A DNA stretch of 40,155 nucleotides from Megasphaera sp. UBA5897 (GCA_002431345.1 DJEN01000054.1:1-40155), one strand, 5' to 3'. Counted from the stretch's first letter, positions 15,609 to 24,668 are shown. Notes: generated by a model not told the origin, from the letters alone. Translations and numbers: made by a program.

Positions 15609-16271
15609 ATGAATAATGAAAAAACGCTCTTGCTGCAATTAAGTCATCATATTTTATATTCTTACTTTGAAAAAAATGATTTGGAACCGCTTCTGTCATC
15701 ACTAGCAGAAGACGTCGTTTGGATAGGTACGGGAAAGCACATGTGCCTGACAGGCTACGCCGCCGTATTCAATGCCTTTGCCGAGGGAAAAGAACAGCTC
15801 GTGCCCTGCGTTATTCAATATGAACGGCATCTGATTCGGTCCTTGGGGGCAGATTATTGGCTTTGCCAGTATACATCGGAAATAAAAACGAAATCCTCTA
15901 CTGCGCTCTATTTGAATGAACATCAGCGCTGCGTCTTTATTTTCCGCCGCAACCCGGCAGCCCGCAATCATACGGGATGGGAGCTGGCTTATCTCTATAC
16001 ATCGTTATCATTTAATCCGTTAAAAGAGAACGAGTTATTTGCCGTCGACTACGGCAGCCGCAATTTTAACTGGCTGCATCATCGGCAAACGCCGCTGTCA
16101 CCGCGCGAGCTAGCCGTTGCCAAGTTGGTGGCAGAAGGCCGAACAAACAAAGAAGTCGCAGCCATGCTTCATGTCGCAGAAATCACGATTAAAAAGACAT
16201 TAAGCCGCTTATATAAAAAATTAGGTATTACCAACCGCACGGCTTTAACGCAGTATATATCTCAGAAGTAA
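15609..16271 (+). CDS. LuxR-type regulator with SnoaL/NTF2-like sensor domain
   Basis: This 220-residue protein joins an N-terminal NTF2/SnoaL-like domain (residues about 5-135; SLAEDVVWIGTGKHMCLTG is typical of the fold) to a C-terminal GerE/LuxR helix-turn-helix (about 158-218; LSPRELAVAKLVAEGRTNKE and ITIKKTLSRLYKKLGITNRT). The first domain may bind a small ligand, and no phosphorylation receiver is present. I chose the ATG at 15609 after AAAGGGGG; a longer frame from 15519 would add 30 residues but has no better site. It is a single gene upstream of dapL, and its targets are unknown. Confidence 0.82.
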   Translation: MNNEKTLLLQLSHHILYSYFEKNDLEPLLSSLAEDVVWIGTGKHMCLTGYAAVFNAFAEGKEQLVPCVIQYERHLIRSLGADYWLCQYTSEIKTKSSTALYLNEHQRCVFIFRRNPAARNHTGWELAYLYTSLSFNPLKENELFAVDYGSRNFNWLHHRQTPLSPRELAVAKLVAEGRTNKEVAAMLHVAEITIKKTLSRLYKKLGITNRTALTQYISQK

Positions 16272-16347
16272 CCACCGTATCTGCCGTAATTCGTCCTGCA
16301 GATGGATACCATTTTATTTTGTCATCATGCTGGGTAATTGGTGTATC

Positions 16348-16376
16348 TTTTCAATATATCTGTATTGTAGTACAAT
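16348..16376 (+). promoter_or_regulatory. Candidate dapL promoter
   Basis: TTTTCA (16348-16353, four of six), a 17-base spacer and TACAAT (16371-16376, five of six). Confidence 0.5.
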
Positions 16377-16424
16377 AGATAGTGTTAACATAATCAGATG
16401 TTATATAAGGAGGACACACCCATT

Positions 16425-17666
16425 ATGGCTCATGTAAATGAAAACTATTTGAAACTCCCAGGCAATTATTTATTTGCTACCATTGCAAAAAAAGTTGCCG
16501 AATTTTCTAAAGCACATCCTGATGCAAATATCATTCGTCTCGGCATTGGCGACGTTACGCGTCCGCTGGCTCCGGCTATTATCGATGCAATGCATAAGGC
16601 AGTCGATGAAATGGGCAAAGCGGAAACATTCCGCGGCTATGGCCCGGAACAAGGATATGATTTCCTGCGCGAAGCTATTATCAAAGGCGATTACGAAACA
16701 CGCGGCATTCACCTCGATACAGATGAAGTATTCGTTGGCGACGGCGCTAAAACAGACGTTGCCTGCATTCAGGAAATTTTCGGCAGTGATTTGAAATTTG
16801 CTGTTGCAGATCCTGTATATCCGGTATATCTCGATTCCAACGTAATGAGCGGCCACACGGGTGACTGGAACGAAGAAAAAGGCATCTATGACGGTGTCGT
16901 ATACCTTCCCTGCTCTCCGGAAAACGGCTTTAAAGCAGAACCGCCGACAGAAAAAGTGGATATCGTATACCTCTGCAACCCGTCTAACCCTACGGGCACG
17001 GCAATGACTACTGAAGAATTGACAAACTGGGTCAAAGCAGCTAAAGAAAACAACTTCATTATCATTTATGATTCTGCATATGAAACATATATTACAGAAC
17101 CCAACGTTCCGCACAGCATTTTTGAAATTGAAGGGGCTAAGGAAGTCGCTATCGAACTTCGCTCTTACTCCAAATGCGCCGGTTTTACAGGTACGCGCTG
17201 CTCGTACGTCGTCGTTCCTAAAGTTTGCGTAGCCTATAAAAAAGACGGCACAGCTGTAGAATTAAATCCGCTTTGGAACCGCCGCCAGTGCACGTTCTTC
17301 AACGGCACTCCGTATGTTGTACAGCGCGCTGCAGAAGCATATTACAGCCCGGAAGGTCAGAAACAATGCCTGGCTGATGTCAACTACTATATGGAAAATG
17401 CACATATCATCCGCGACGGTTTGACCAAAGCAGGCTATACCGTATACGGTGCTACCAATTCTCCGTATGCTTGGGTACAGACACCTAACGGCATGAAGAG
17501 CTGGGATTTCTTTGATTTGCTTCTTGAAAAAGCAAACGTTGTTACAACGCCGGGTGTCGGCTTTGGCCCGCACGGTGAAGGGTATTTGCGTCTGACCGCT
17601 TTCGGTACCAAAGAAAATACAATCGAAGCTGTAAAACGTATTGCTGATTTAAAATTATTAAAATAA
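16425..17666 (+). CDS. dapL: LL-diaminopimelate aminotransferase
   Basis: This 413-residue fold-type I PLP enzyme converts tetrahydrodipicolinate directly to LL-diaminopimelate in lysine and peptidoglycan synthesis. DapL-specific landmarks are NENYLKLPGNYLFATIAKKV at the start, IIRLGIGDVTRPL, AETFRGYGPEQGYDFLREAI, FVGDGAKTDVACIQEIFG and YLCNPSNPTGTAMT. The PLP lysine is in LRSYSKCAGFTGTR. The ATG at 16425 follows AAGGAGG; nine extra upstream codons are possible but lack a site. ychF follows within 16 bases, so the two may be co-transcribed. Confidence 0.96.
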   Translation: MAHVNENYLKLPGNYLFATIAKKVAEFSKAHPDANIIRLGIGDVTRPLAPAIIDAMHKAVDEMGKAETFRGYGPEQGYDFLREAIIKGDYETRGIHLDTDEVFVGDGAKTDVACIQEIFGSDLKFAVADPVYPVYLDSNVMSGHTGDWNEEKGIYDGVVYLPCSPENGFKAEPPTEKVDIVYLCNPSNPTGTAMTTEELTNWVKAAKENNFIIIYDSAYETYITEPNVPHSIFEIEGAKEVAIELRSYSKCAGFTGTRCSYVVVPKVCVAYKKDGTAVELNPLWNRRQCTFFNGTPYVVQRAAEAYYSPEGQKQCLADVNYYMENAHIIRDGLTKAGYTVYGATNSPYAWVQTPNGMKSWDFFDLLLEKANVVTTPGVGFGPHGEGYLRLTAFGTKENTIEAVKRIADLKLLK

Positions 17667-17681
17667 AAGGTGGTTTAACCA

Positions 17682-18788
17682 TTGAGTACCAATCTGGAAG
17701 TCGGCATTGTCGGCTTGCCGAACGTCGGCAAGAGTACTTTGTTCAATGCCATTACCAAAGCAGGTGCAGAAGCTGCCAATTACCCTTTCTGCACCATCGA
17801 ACCAAATGTTGGGGTCGTTGAAGTCCCAGACAAACGTATCCAAATACTGACGGATATGTATCATCCTAAAAAGACTATTCCTGCTGTCATGCGTTTTGTC
17901 GATATTGCAGGCTTAGTAGCCGGCGCCTCTAAAGGTGAAGGCTTAGGCAACAAATTTCTCAGCCACATTCGTGAAACCGATGCTATTGCCGAAGTAGTAC
18001 GCTGCTTTGAAGATTCCAACATCACACACGTAGACGGCTCTATTGACCCGATTCGCGATATAGAAACCATCAACACGGAACTCTGCCTGGCTGACTTGGA
18101 AACGACGCAAAAACGCGCCGACCGCATTGCCAAAGTGGCACAGTGCGGTGATAAAGCAGCAAAAGCAGAATATGCTGTCATTAAAAAAGTACTGACAGCG
18201 TTGGAAGACGGCGAACCAGCCCGTAAAGTAGGACTGACAAAAGATGAACTGCCGCTCATCAAAGAACTCAATCTGCTAACCTTGAAGCCCATCATCTACA
18301 TTGCAAATGTTTCAGAAGATGAAGCCGGTGACCCGCATGCGAATACCAATGTCAAACGGGTTGAAGAATATGCGTCTAAAGAAGGCGCACAGGTCGTTGC
18401 TGTTTCTGCTAAAATCGAAGCAGAAATCGCCGAACTCCCTGACGATGAAGCAGCTGTCTTCTTGGAAGAATTAGGCCTTTCTGAATCCGGTTTGGACCGT
18501 CTGATTAAAGCCAGCTATTCTCTGTTGGGGCTGATTAATTTCTTCACAGCCGGTGCTGATGAAGTCCGTGCCTGGACGATTGTCAATGGTACCAAAGCCC
18601 AGAAAGCTGCTGGCAAAATCCATACGGATATTGAACGCGGCTTTATTCGTGCCGAAATTGTCTCTTATGAAGATTTAATTGCCTGCGGCAGTGAACAAGC
18701 CGCCAAGGAAAAAGGACTTGTCCGTTTGGAAGGCAAAGATTATATCATGCAGGACGGCGACGTCACGTATTTCCGTTTCAACGTATAA
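17682..18788 (+). CDS. ychF: YchF/OLA1 family ATPase
   Basis: This 368-residue Obg-related P-loop protein has G1 GLPNVGKST near residue 10, the G3 segment DIAGLVAGASKGEGLGNKFL and, in the G4 position, NVSED rather than NKxD, which explains the ATP preference of the family. A coiled-coil hairpin lies in the middle and a TGS domain at the C-terminus (TAGADEVRAWTIVNGTKAQK). It associates with ribosomes and stress responses (family knowledge). The start is TTG, seven bases after AAAGGTGG. A hairpin terminator follows. Confidence 0.96.
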   Translation: MSTNLEVGIVGLPNVGKSTLFNAITKAGAEAANYPFCTIEPNVGVVEVPDKRIQILTDMYHPKKTIPAVMRFVDIAGLVAGASKGEGLGNKFLSHIRETDAIAEVVRCFEDSNITHVDGSIDPIRDIETINTELCLADLETTQKRADRIAKVAQCGDKAAKAEYAVIKKVLTALEDGEPARKVGLTKDELPLIKELNLLTLKPIIYIANVSEDEAGDPHANTNVKRVEEYASKEGAQVVAVSAKIEAEIAELPDDEAAVFLEELGLSESGLDRLIKASYSLLGLINFFTAGADEVRAWTIVNGTKAQKAAGKIHTDIERGFIRAEIVSYEDLIACGSEQAAKEKGLVRLEGKDYIMQDGDVTYFRFNV

Positions 18789-18818
18789 TTTGAATTACCT
18801 GTAATACAAAAAATACAA

Positions 18819-18867
18819 AAAAGAGAGTCTGGCATGTTGTTAAAACCATTCATGCCAGGCTCTTTTT
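18819..18867. terminator. Bidirectional terminator between ychF and the XRE gene
   Basis: AAGAGAGTCTGGCATG (18821-18836) pairs with CATGCCAGGCTCTT (18851-18864), with T runs on both strands. Confidence 0.85.
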
Positions 18868-18880
18868 GTAATGTACACGA

Positions 18881-19114
18881 TTATTCCGTTTCTTCGTCTT
18901 GATTTGGATTTCTTTTATCCGATACACCTACAATATAATCCATAGAAACATGATACATCTTAGCTAAGACAATCATTTTTTCTATCGATATTTTTCGTTT
19001 TCCCAGTTCATACATGCCATATCCAACTTGCGAGCATCGCAATATCTTCGCTACATCAGCCTGTGACAATTTGGCTTCCTGACGAAGGGGCTTCAATCGA
19101 CTGTAAAATTTCAT
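18881..19114 (-). CDS. Small XRE-family HTH regulator
   Basis: This 77-residue protein is essentially a single Cro/C1-type helix-turn-helix: LKPLRQEAKLSQADVAKIL, then CSQVGYGMYELGKRKIS as recognition region, and MIVLAKMYHVSMDYIVGVSD. Such single-domain proteins bind short palindromes as dimers; the target is unknown. I chose the ATG at 19114, six bases after AGGTGA; the in-frame ATG at 19147 has no site. It lies between ychF and the FAD dehydrogenase with terminators on both sides, so it is a separate unit. Confidence 0.85.
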   Translation of the reverse strand: MKFYSRLKPLRQEAKLSQADVAKILRCSQVGYGMYELGKRKISIEKMIVLAKMYHVSMDYIVGVSDKRNPNQDEETE

Positions 19115-19226
19115 TGCATCACCTATTTCGTTTTTTCTACAAGTCACCTAATCCAGTCTTTATATTTTACAATATTTTTTTCTTTTTCGCTATATCGTAT
19201 ACCTAAAAAAGATAAGAAGACACAAA

Positions 19227-19264
19227 AAAACAGCAATGCCGTTACTTTTCGCATTGCTGTTTTT
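19227..19264 (-). terminator. Terminator after the second FAD dehydrogenase
   Basis: AAACAGCAATGC (about 19228-19239) pairs with GCATTGCTGTTT (19251-19262); a T7 run follows on the minus strand. Confidence 0.85.
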
Positions 19265-19274
19265 GGATAATACA

Positions 19275-20684
19275 TTAGTCTATATCAACTAATTTTCCCG
19301 GATTCATAATATCGTTCGGGTCCAACGCTTTCTTAATGGCCTTAATAACATTCAATTCTGCTTCCGGCGTGCAAAGCGCAAATTCTTCTAACTTCTTGAA
19401 GCCAATGCCGTGTTCACCGGACATCTTGCCGCCCAGTGCATATACCCGCGGAAAGAGATCGCGATGGAATGCTTTAATCTTTTCAAACCATTCTTCCGGC
19501 GTCAATCCTTTGGCATTCAACGGCAGTACATGGATGTTGCCGTCGCCAATATGGGCAACTGTAACACAGTACAGGTCATATTTTTCACGCAGTTCCGGAA
19601 TCTGTTTTGTAATATCCGGAATTTTATCGAGAGGTACGACAAAATCTTCTGTCTGGAACATTTTATCGACGTCACGGGCTGCTTCGGCAAACTGTTTGCG
19701 CAGTTTCCAAATACGTTTATCCGCTTCAAATTCATCAATGGAACCATTGGCTTCTGCCAAATCGCAGAGCTGTTCCATTTTGCGGTCCGAATCATCTTCA
19801 CTGAAGGATTCTACAGTAACGATAACATAATCGCAGCCATCATCTACATGCGGCATCGTCATGTCAAGGAATTTGCAGGTCATTTTCAACGCTTCGTTGT
19901 CCATGAATTCGATACTGGTCGGGTCAATGCCGGCTTTTAAAATTTTATTTGGCAGCGCAAAGGCTTCTTCATCCGTCTTAAAGACACAAACCATATTGAA
20001 ATTGTACGGAGGCATCGGACGGAGTTTGACTGTAACTTCTGTAATAATTCCCAATGTGCCTTCAGAACCGGCAAAAAGTTGTTCTAAGCAAAGACCGGTA
20101 GAACTCTTTTTGAGGCGCGCACCAGCAGTCAAAATATCGCCGGTCGGCGTAACGACTTTCAAGCTGTAAATCTGATGACGGGTTGTACCGTATTTGACAG
20201 CTTTATTGCCGCCGGCATTATTGGCTACATTGCCGCCAATCATGCTGCTGTCAGCACTGGACGGATCCCCTGCATACAACAAGCCGTGTTTAGCTGCTTC
20301 CCGCTGTAAATCACCGGTAATAACACCTGTCTGGCAAACCGCATACATATTGTCGGCATCTAACGTAAGGATTTTATTCATCCGTTCCAATTCCACAACG
20401 ATGCCGTGGTATACCGGAATAGCCCCGCAGGCAACGCCGGAACCTGCAGACCGCGGTGTAATCGGAACCAAGTATTTATTTGCTAATTTAACGATTTCTG
20501 CAACTTCTTCTGTTGAACCCGGAAAAACTACGACTTCCGGTTTATGAAAATAATGAGAGTTTCCTTCTTCATCTGTCTGATAGGCTGTCAAATAATCGTC
20601 ATCTGTTTTGACATATTTTTTGCCTACTACGTTTCGTAAATCATCCAGTAATTCCGGTGTAACCGGATTATATTTTTTTGCCAT
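19275..20684 (-). CDS. FAD-linked lactate/glycolate-type dehydrogenase, second copy
   Basis: This 469-residue paralogue of the enzyme at 6804-8204 has the same PCMH FAD fold. Landmarks are PRSAGSGVACGAIP, GDPSSADSSMIGGNVANNAG, GSEGTLGIITEVTVKLRPMP, AHIGDGNIHVLP and GEHGIGFKKLEEFA, with the metal-binding histidines intact. Both copies end in NPGKLxD. The differing substrate-side loops suggest different 2-hydroxyacids, or D- against other hydroxyacids, or different electron partners (inference). AGGAAGGAAG precedes the ATG. It is a single-gene unit with its own terminator. Confidence 0.92.
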   Translation of the reverse strand: MAKKYNPVTPELLDDLRNVVGKKYVKTDDDYLTAYQTDEEGNSHYFHKPEVVVFPGSTEEVAEIVKLANKYLVPITPRSAGSGVACGAIPVYHGIVVELERMNKILTLDADNMYAVCQTGVITGDLQREAAKHGLLYAGDPSSADSSMIGGNVANNAGGNKAVKYGTTRHQIYSLKVVTPTGDILTAGARLKKSSTGLCLEQLFAGSEGTLGIITEVTVKLRPMPPYNFNMVCVFKTDEEAFALPNKILKAGIDPTSIEFMDNEALKMTCKFLDMTMPHVDDGCDYVIVTVESFSEDDSDRKMEQLCDLAEANGSIDEFEADKRIWKLRKQFAEAARDVDKMFQTEDFVVPLDKIPDITKQIPELREKYDLYCVTVAHIGDGNIHVLPLNAKGLTPEEWFEKIKAFHRDLFPRVYALGGKMSGEHGIGFKKLEEFALCTPEAELNVIKAIKKALDPNDIMNPGKLVDID

Positions 20685-20948
20685 GGATACACGCTTCCTT
20701 CCTCTATCTGCCTATAACGTTTTAGTATAGCCATTGTCTATAGATTTTCTCTCACTAGCGATGAAGACAGTATAACACTAAAAAAAAGCTTGTAAAGAGC
20801 CGTTGCAGGCTTTTCTGCTTCCATAGGCAAAAGGGCTAAACAGGCAGACCCAGGGGCAAGCGTGATAATTCCTAACAGTTTTACGTTTTACGATTCTTCA
20901 TGTCAAAATGGCATATATTTCTTTAGCATATTTTAATATGCCCATACG

Positions 20949-22892
20949 TTATTCGTCAGCAAGTTCTTCCCATTTTTCGTAGTACTCATCCAGTTTTTGC
21001 TGCGTATTTTCGTATGACTGCGTTAGTTCTACCATCTTATCGGCATCTGTTTGGTTTTCGGCTTGATTCATCTGCACTTCATACATTTTCAGCGTAGCTT
21101 CCAACTCAGCAATCTTCATTTCAATCTTTTCCAATTTGGCTGCTTTTCCATACGAAGATTCCTTCTTTTTAGGAAACGGTGCGCTCATTTCGGTCTTAGA
21201 AATGGACTTCGCCGACACAGTCGTCTGCGCTTTTTTATCAGTATGCGGCGCAGCTACTTGTTCTGCTTCCCTTTCAGCCAGCTCCTGGGCCGCCAAATCT
21301 GCCGCTTCTTTTTCTTTTTCGCGGTAATAGGTATAATTACCCAAAAATTCTTTTAATTTTTTATGTTCTAACACTAATGTCCGCTTCGTGATTTTATCCA
21401 AAAAATAACGGTCATGCGATACTACCAGATACGTGCCGCCAAATTCCTGCAGTGCTTGTTCCAATACTTCACGTGTAGGAATATCCAAGTGGTTCGTCGG
21501 TTCGTCCAGAATCAGGAAATTGGCACCTTGTAAGAATAATTTCAACAGGGCGACACGCGCTTGTTCTCCGCCGCTCAGACTGTCAATCACTTTGAATACG
21601 TCATCGCCCCGGAACAGGAAACGACCCAATACGGCCCGTGCTTCGTCTTCACTAAAAGAGAAGTCATTCATAATTTCTTCCAAAATAGTCCATGCCCCGT
21701 GCAAATCCGTATGTTCCTGGGCAAAATAGCCAATATGCACACGGCTTCCCAGCGTAATATGACCACTGTCGGCTTTTATTTCACCCATAATCATGCGAAT
21801 CAGCGTCGTTTTGCCGGCACCGTTGGGGCCAATCAGCGAAACCGATTCACCACGCCGCAGCAGCAGTGACAAATGATCGAACAGCTGCCGGTTGGCAAAG
21901 CCGCCGCAAATATCATCCAAGACCAATACTTTTTGGCCGCATTCTTCAGCCGGTGCAAACTGAAAGTGAAGAGAAGCAGTTTCCGGTGAAAGTTCAATGC
22001 GTTCCAATCGATTTAATTGAGACTGCCGTCCCCGCGCCTGTTTCGCTTTAATGCCGGCTTTATACTTGCGGATATATTCTTCTGTTTCATGAATATGTTC
22101 CTGCTGTTTGCGGTATGCACTTTCCAGTGCTTTGCGCCGTTCCCGGCTTTGGGCAATATAGCGGGAATAGTTGCCTTTATATTTGGTCACTTTGCCGTGA
22201 TCTAATTCCAAAATTCCCGTCGCAACTCTGTCTAAAAAATAACGGTCATGCGACACAATCAGGATGCCGCCGCCATAAGACAGCAAATACCCTTCCAGCC
22301 ATTCCAGCATATCCATGTCCAAATGGTTGGTCGGTTCATCCAAAAACAAATAATCCGGCCGCCGTACCAATGCCTTGGCCAAATTGATCCGCGTCTTTTG
22401 TCCGCCGGAAAACTGCTGTACCGGCCGATCCATATCTTCTTCTGTAAATCCCAGCCCATGAATAATTTTTCGTGACATGGACTCATATTCATAGCCGCCG
22501 AGCCATTCAAACCGTTCCTGCATGCGCGCGTAGCGGTTCATCAGCGTTTCATCCTCAGGATGAACCTGCATATCTTTTTCTACTTGTTTCAGCTGTTCTT
22601 CCAAACGCATGACATCTTTCCATGCATTCGTTACAGTCTGCCGCAGCGTAACATCATCTGCAAAGGTAATGTCCTGCTGCAGATAGCCAATAGTTTCCCC
22701 TTCTGATACGGCAAACACGCCGGCATCATATTCTTCTTCCCCCATCAAGCATTTGAGGAGCGTCGATTTACCGGCGCCGTTGGCGCCAATCAGGCCAATC
22801 CGTTCACCGCGGCGGATTTCAAACGTCACATCTTTGAATACGGTATGTACGCCAAACGATTTGGCGAGCTTTTGTACTTTTATACTTCCCAT
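20949..22892 (-). CDS. ABC-F family translation-associated ATPase
   Basis: This 647-residue soluble protein has two ABC ATPase domains and no membrane segment. Domain 1 has GLIGANGAGKST near residue 34, QFSGGQKTR and LFLDEPTNHLD; domain 2 has SLIGPNGAGKTT, SLSGGEQARV and LILDEPTNHLD. The linker between them is the charged helical P-site tRNA-interacting type (residues about 245-310), and a Lys/Glu-rich coiled coil forms the C-terminus, as in Uup/YdiF-like proteins. Such factors act on stalled ribosomes; some protect against antibiotics, but the linker does not let me assign resistance. An AGAGAGGAA site precedes the ATG. Confidence 0.94.
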   Translation of the reverse strand: MGSIKVQKLAKSFGVHTVFKDVTFEIRRGERIGLIGANGAGKSTLLKCLMGEEEYDAGVFAVSEGETIGYLQQDITFADDVTLRQTVTNAWKDVMRLEEQLKQVEKDMQVHPEDETLMNRYARMQERFEWLGGYEYESMSRKIIHGLGFTEEDMDRPVQQFSGGQKTRINLAKALVRRPDYLFLDEPTNHLDMDMLEWLEGYLLSYGGGILIVSHDRYFLDRVATGILELDHGKVTKYKGNYSRYIAQSRERRKALESAYRKQQEHIHETEEYIRKYKAGIKAKQARGRQSQLNRLERIELSPETASLHFQFAPAEECGQKVLVLDDICGGFANRQLFDHLSLLLRRGESVSLIGPNGAGKTTLIRMIMGEIKADSGHITLGSRVHIGYFAQEHTDLHGAWTILEEIMNDFSFSEDEARAVLGRFLFRGDDVFKVIDSLSGGEQARVALLKLFLQGANFLILDEPTNHLDIPTREVLEQALQEFGGTYLVVSHDRYFLDKITKRTLVLEHKKLKEFLGNYTYYREKEKEAADLAAQELAEREAEQVAAPHTDKKAQTTVSAKSISKTEMSAPFPKKKESSYGKAAKLEKIEMKIAELEATLKMYEVQMNQAENQTDADKMVELTQSYENTQQKLDEYYEKWEELADE

Positions 22893-22942
22893 GAAAAATT
22901 CCTCTCTTATCCATGTATCATTGCTAATTTTTTCAACGCTTT

Positions 22943-22951
22943 ATTATACCA
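22943..22951 (-). promoter_or_regulatory. Extended -10 promoter of the ABC-F gene (candidate)
   Basis: TGGTATAAT on the minus strand, an extended -10 element with no clear -35, lies about 50 bases before the ABC-F start. Confidence 0.5.
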
Positions 22952-23066
22952 CAAACCACACGGTTCCTGCTTGCCGCCGCTGCTGTATCCCTGTGTTATC
23001 CACGTCTGCATACTTCATGCAAATACGTCTTGGTAAAAAAACTGTACTGAATTGACAACACAGCCC

Positions 23067-23095
23067 TTGACAGACTGTCTGCACCTGTGTATAAT
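23067..23095 (+). promoter_or_regulatory. Consensus promoter of the T-box/BASS unit
   Basis: TTGACA (23067-23072), exactly 17 bases, then TATAAT (23090-23095), a perfect consensus. A second TTGACA is at 23052-23057. Confidence 0.9.
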
Positions 23096-23101
23096 TTGCT
23101 T

Positions 23102-23394
23102 TGCAAATAACAAAACAGTGTTGATTGGGAAAAGTAATAGCTGCAGCGAACATTACAGAGAACCTGCTGATTTGGTGCGAAGCAGGATGAACGCGCGTTA
23201 TGAATATCACCCAGGAACTGCCTGCTGAACAGATAGTAAGTAAGCGTGGCCGTGTGACAATCGTTATCTTGTCAGGCATTGAACGCAGCGTTGTTGCGGT
23301 GATGTCTATAAAGAGGTCGGATAATACCGGCAATAAGAGTGGTACCGCAGAGTTTACGCTTTGTCTCTTCAATGAAGAGGCAAAGCTTTTTTTT
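23102..23394 (+). promoter_or_regulatory. T-box riboswitch, isoleucine-type (AUC specifier)
   Basis: Stem I has the AGAGA element and distal loop (CCTGCT/AGCAGG around TTTGGTGCGA). Loop-E AGUA (23133-23136) faces GAA (23202-23204), followed by U and then AUC-A (23206-23209), the canonical GAA-N-codon-purine spacing, so the specifier is Ile AUC. The T-box AGAGTGGTACCGC starts at 23336; its bulge UGGU fits A73-CCA, as in tRNA-Ile. The terminator is GCTTTG..CAAAGC (23358-23386) plus T8. Low charged tRNA-Ile should turn the downstream transporter on. Confidence 0.92.
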
Positions 23395-23465
23395 ATTACT
23401 CCAGAATCAAGACGTTTGTTATTTGGTATCTTGTATTATCTTTATTTTACTGGAGGTTTACTATT

Positions 23466-24464
23466 ATGATGAAATTTGTAACGAAACTGAGTGCTTTTGT
23501 CGGAAAAAATCTAACTTGGCTTGTGCTGCTTGATATTGTTGCAGGCTATTTTCTGCCTTCAGCATTTACCTGGTCTGTAAAAAACACCGTGCCCCTTCTT
23601 GGCGTTGTCATGTTCGGCATGGGCATGACACTGCATGCGTCTGATTTTCGTCTTGTCCTGCAGCGTCCCAAAGAAGTCCTCATCGGCACCGTATGCCACT
23701 ATACTATCATGCCTATCGTCGCCTACGCTTTGGTATTGGGATTCGGTTTGTCACCGGAACTCGCCGTCGGCATGGTTTTATTAGGCTCCTGCCCCAGCGG
23801 CACGGCGTCTAACGTCATGGGCTTTTTAGCTAAAGCCGATGTGCCTTTATCCGTTTCCATCACCACCGTTTCCACGCTGCTTGCCCCTATCATGATGCCT
23901 TTCTTAGTCTGGGCATTGGCCGGTCAATGGGTCACTGTTTCCTTCGTAGCCATGGCAATGACTGTTATGAAAGTTATCTTAGTTCCGTTATTTTTAGGTC
24001 TGTTGGTTCATCGCCTGATCGGTGAAACCTATTTGGCACAGATGCAGAAAGTTCTCGTTTTGGTATCTGCGTTTGCCGTTCTTTCTATTCTCGGCGGCGT
24101 AGTTGCTGTCAACGGTGCCAAAATCGTTTCGCTTGGCATCTTCATGGTACTCCTCGTTTTGGCACACAATCTTTTCGGCTTTGCACTGGGCTATTTCGTT
24201 ACCGGAAAATTGGGTATGGGCAAAAAACAGCAGCATTCTGTTACGTTGGAAGTCGGCATGCAAAACGATGCCTTGGCATTATCCATCGCTTCCGTATATT
24301 TCGCTCCGGCTGTTGCCATCCCGGCTGCTGTCGGTGCGGCTATCCATCAAATCACTGGCTCTTTGCTTGCAGGCATTTTTGCCCGTCATATGGATGCCTA
24401 TGAAGCCAAACAACAAGCTGCTGCTCAAAAAGAAATGCAGCCTGCACCGGTTGCCGGCCATTAA
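23466..24464 (+). CDS. BASS-family (bile acid:sodium symporter-like) transporter
   Basis: This 332-residue protein with about ten hydrophobic segments belongs to the BASS superfamily. Diagnostic motifs are MFGMGMTLHASDF near residue 50, the first crossover GSCPSGTASNVMGFLAKAD near 109 and the second crossover LEVGMQNDALAL near 258. Bacterial relatives include PanS-type ketopantoate/pantoate carriers; despite the name most do not move bile acids. The isoleucine T-box implies uptake of isoleucine, a 2-oxoacid precursor or a related branched-chain compound (inference). A GGAGG site precedes ATG-ATG. It is a single-gene unit. Confidence 0.92.
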   Translation: MMKFVTKLSAFVGKNLTWLVLLDIVAGYFLPSAFTWSVKNTVPLLGVVMFGMGMTLHASDFRLVLQRPKEVLIGTVCHYTIMPIVAYALVLGFGLSPELAVGMVLLGSCPSGTASNVMGFLAKADVPLSVSITTVSTLLAPIMMPFLVWALAGQWVTVSFVAMAMTVMKVILVPLFLGLLVHRLIGETYLAQMQKVLVLVSAFAVLSILGGVVAVNGAKIVSLGIFMVLLVLAHNLFGFALGYFVTGKLGMGKKQQHSVTLEVGMQNDALALSIASVYFAPAVAIPAAVGAAIHQITGSLLAGIFARHMDAYEAKQQAAAQKEMQPAPVAGH

Positions 24465-24541
24465 GATTGCATAAAGAATGGTGCTGAGATTCATGCAAAA
24501 AACAACGTGTATCTCTCAACTATCATGGGATACGCAGTATG

Positions 24542-24576
24542 ATGCCGCATCAAATAAAGCGATGCGGCATTTTTTA
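24542..24576 (+). terminator. Terminator after the BASS transporter
   Basis: ATGCCGCATC (24542-24551) pairs perfectly with GATGCGGCAT (24561-24570), followed by T6. Confidence 0.9.
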
Positions 24577-24596
24577 TGGCTGAAAAGCAGATATAT

Positions 24597-24642
24597 AAAA
24601 CGAACAGCAGTTAGTCTTTGCGGGCCAACTGCTGTTCGTTTT
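24597..24642 (-). terminator. Terminator after the M20 amidohydrolase
   Basis: AAAACGAACAGCAGTT (24597-24612) pairs perfectly with AACTGCTGTTCGTTTT (24627-24642), giving T runs on both strands; it serves the convergent gene on the minus strand. Confidence 0.88.
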
Positions 24643-24668
24643 ATCTGCATCATATTTAATGTATTATA

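Noticed and set aside
16470..17114. 214-codon frame antisense to dapL
   Set aside because: Shadow frame rich in Cys and Phe with no recognisable domain.
20685..20948. Intergenic stretch between the second FAD dehydrogenase and the ABC-F gene
   Set aside because: I looked for RNA leaders, repeats and small genes and saw nothing convincing.
23200..23469. Open frame of 89 codons before the BASS gene
   Set aside because: It runs through the isoleucine T-box and terminator and has no ribosome site.
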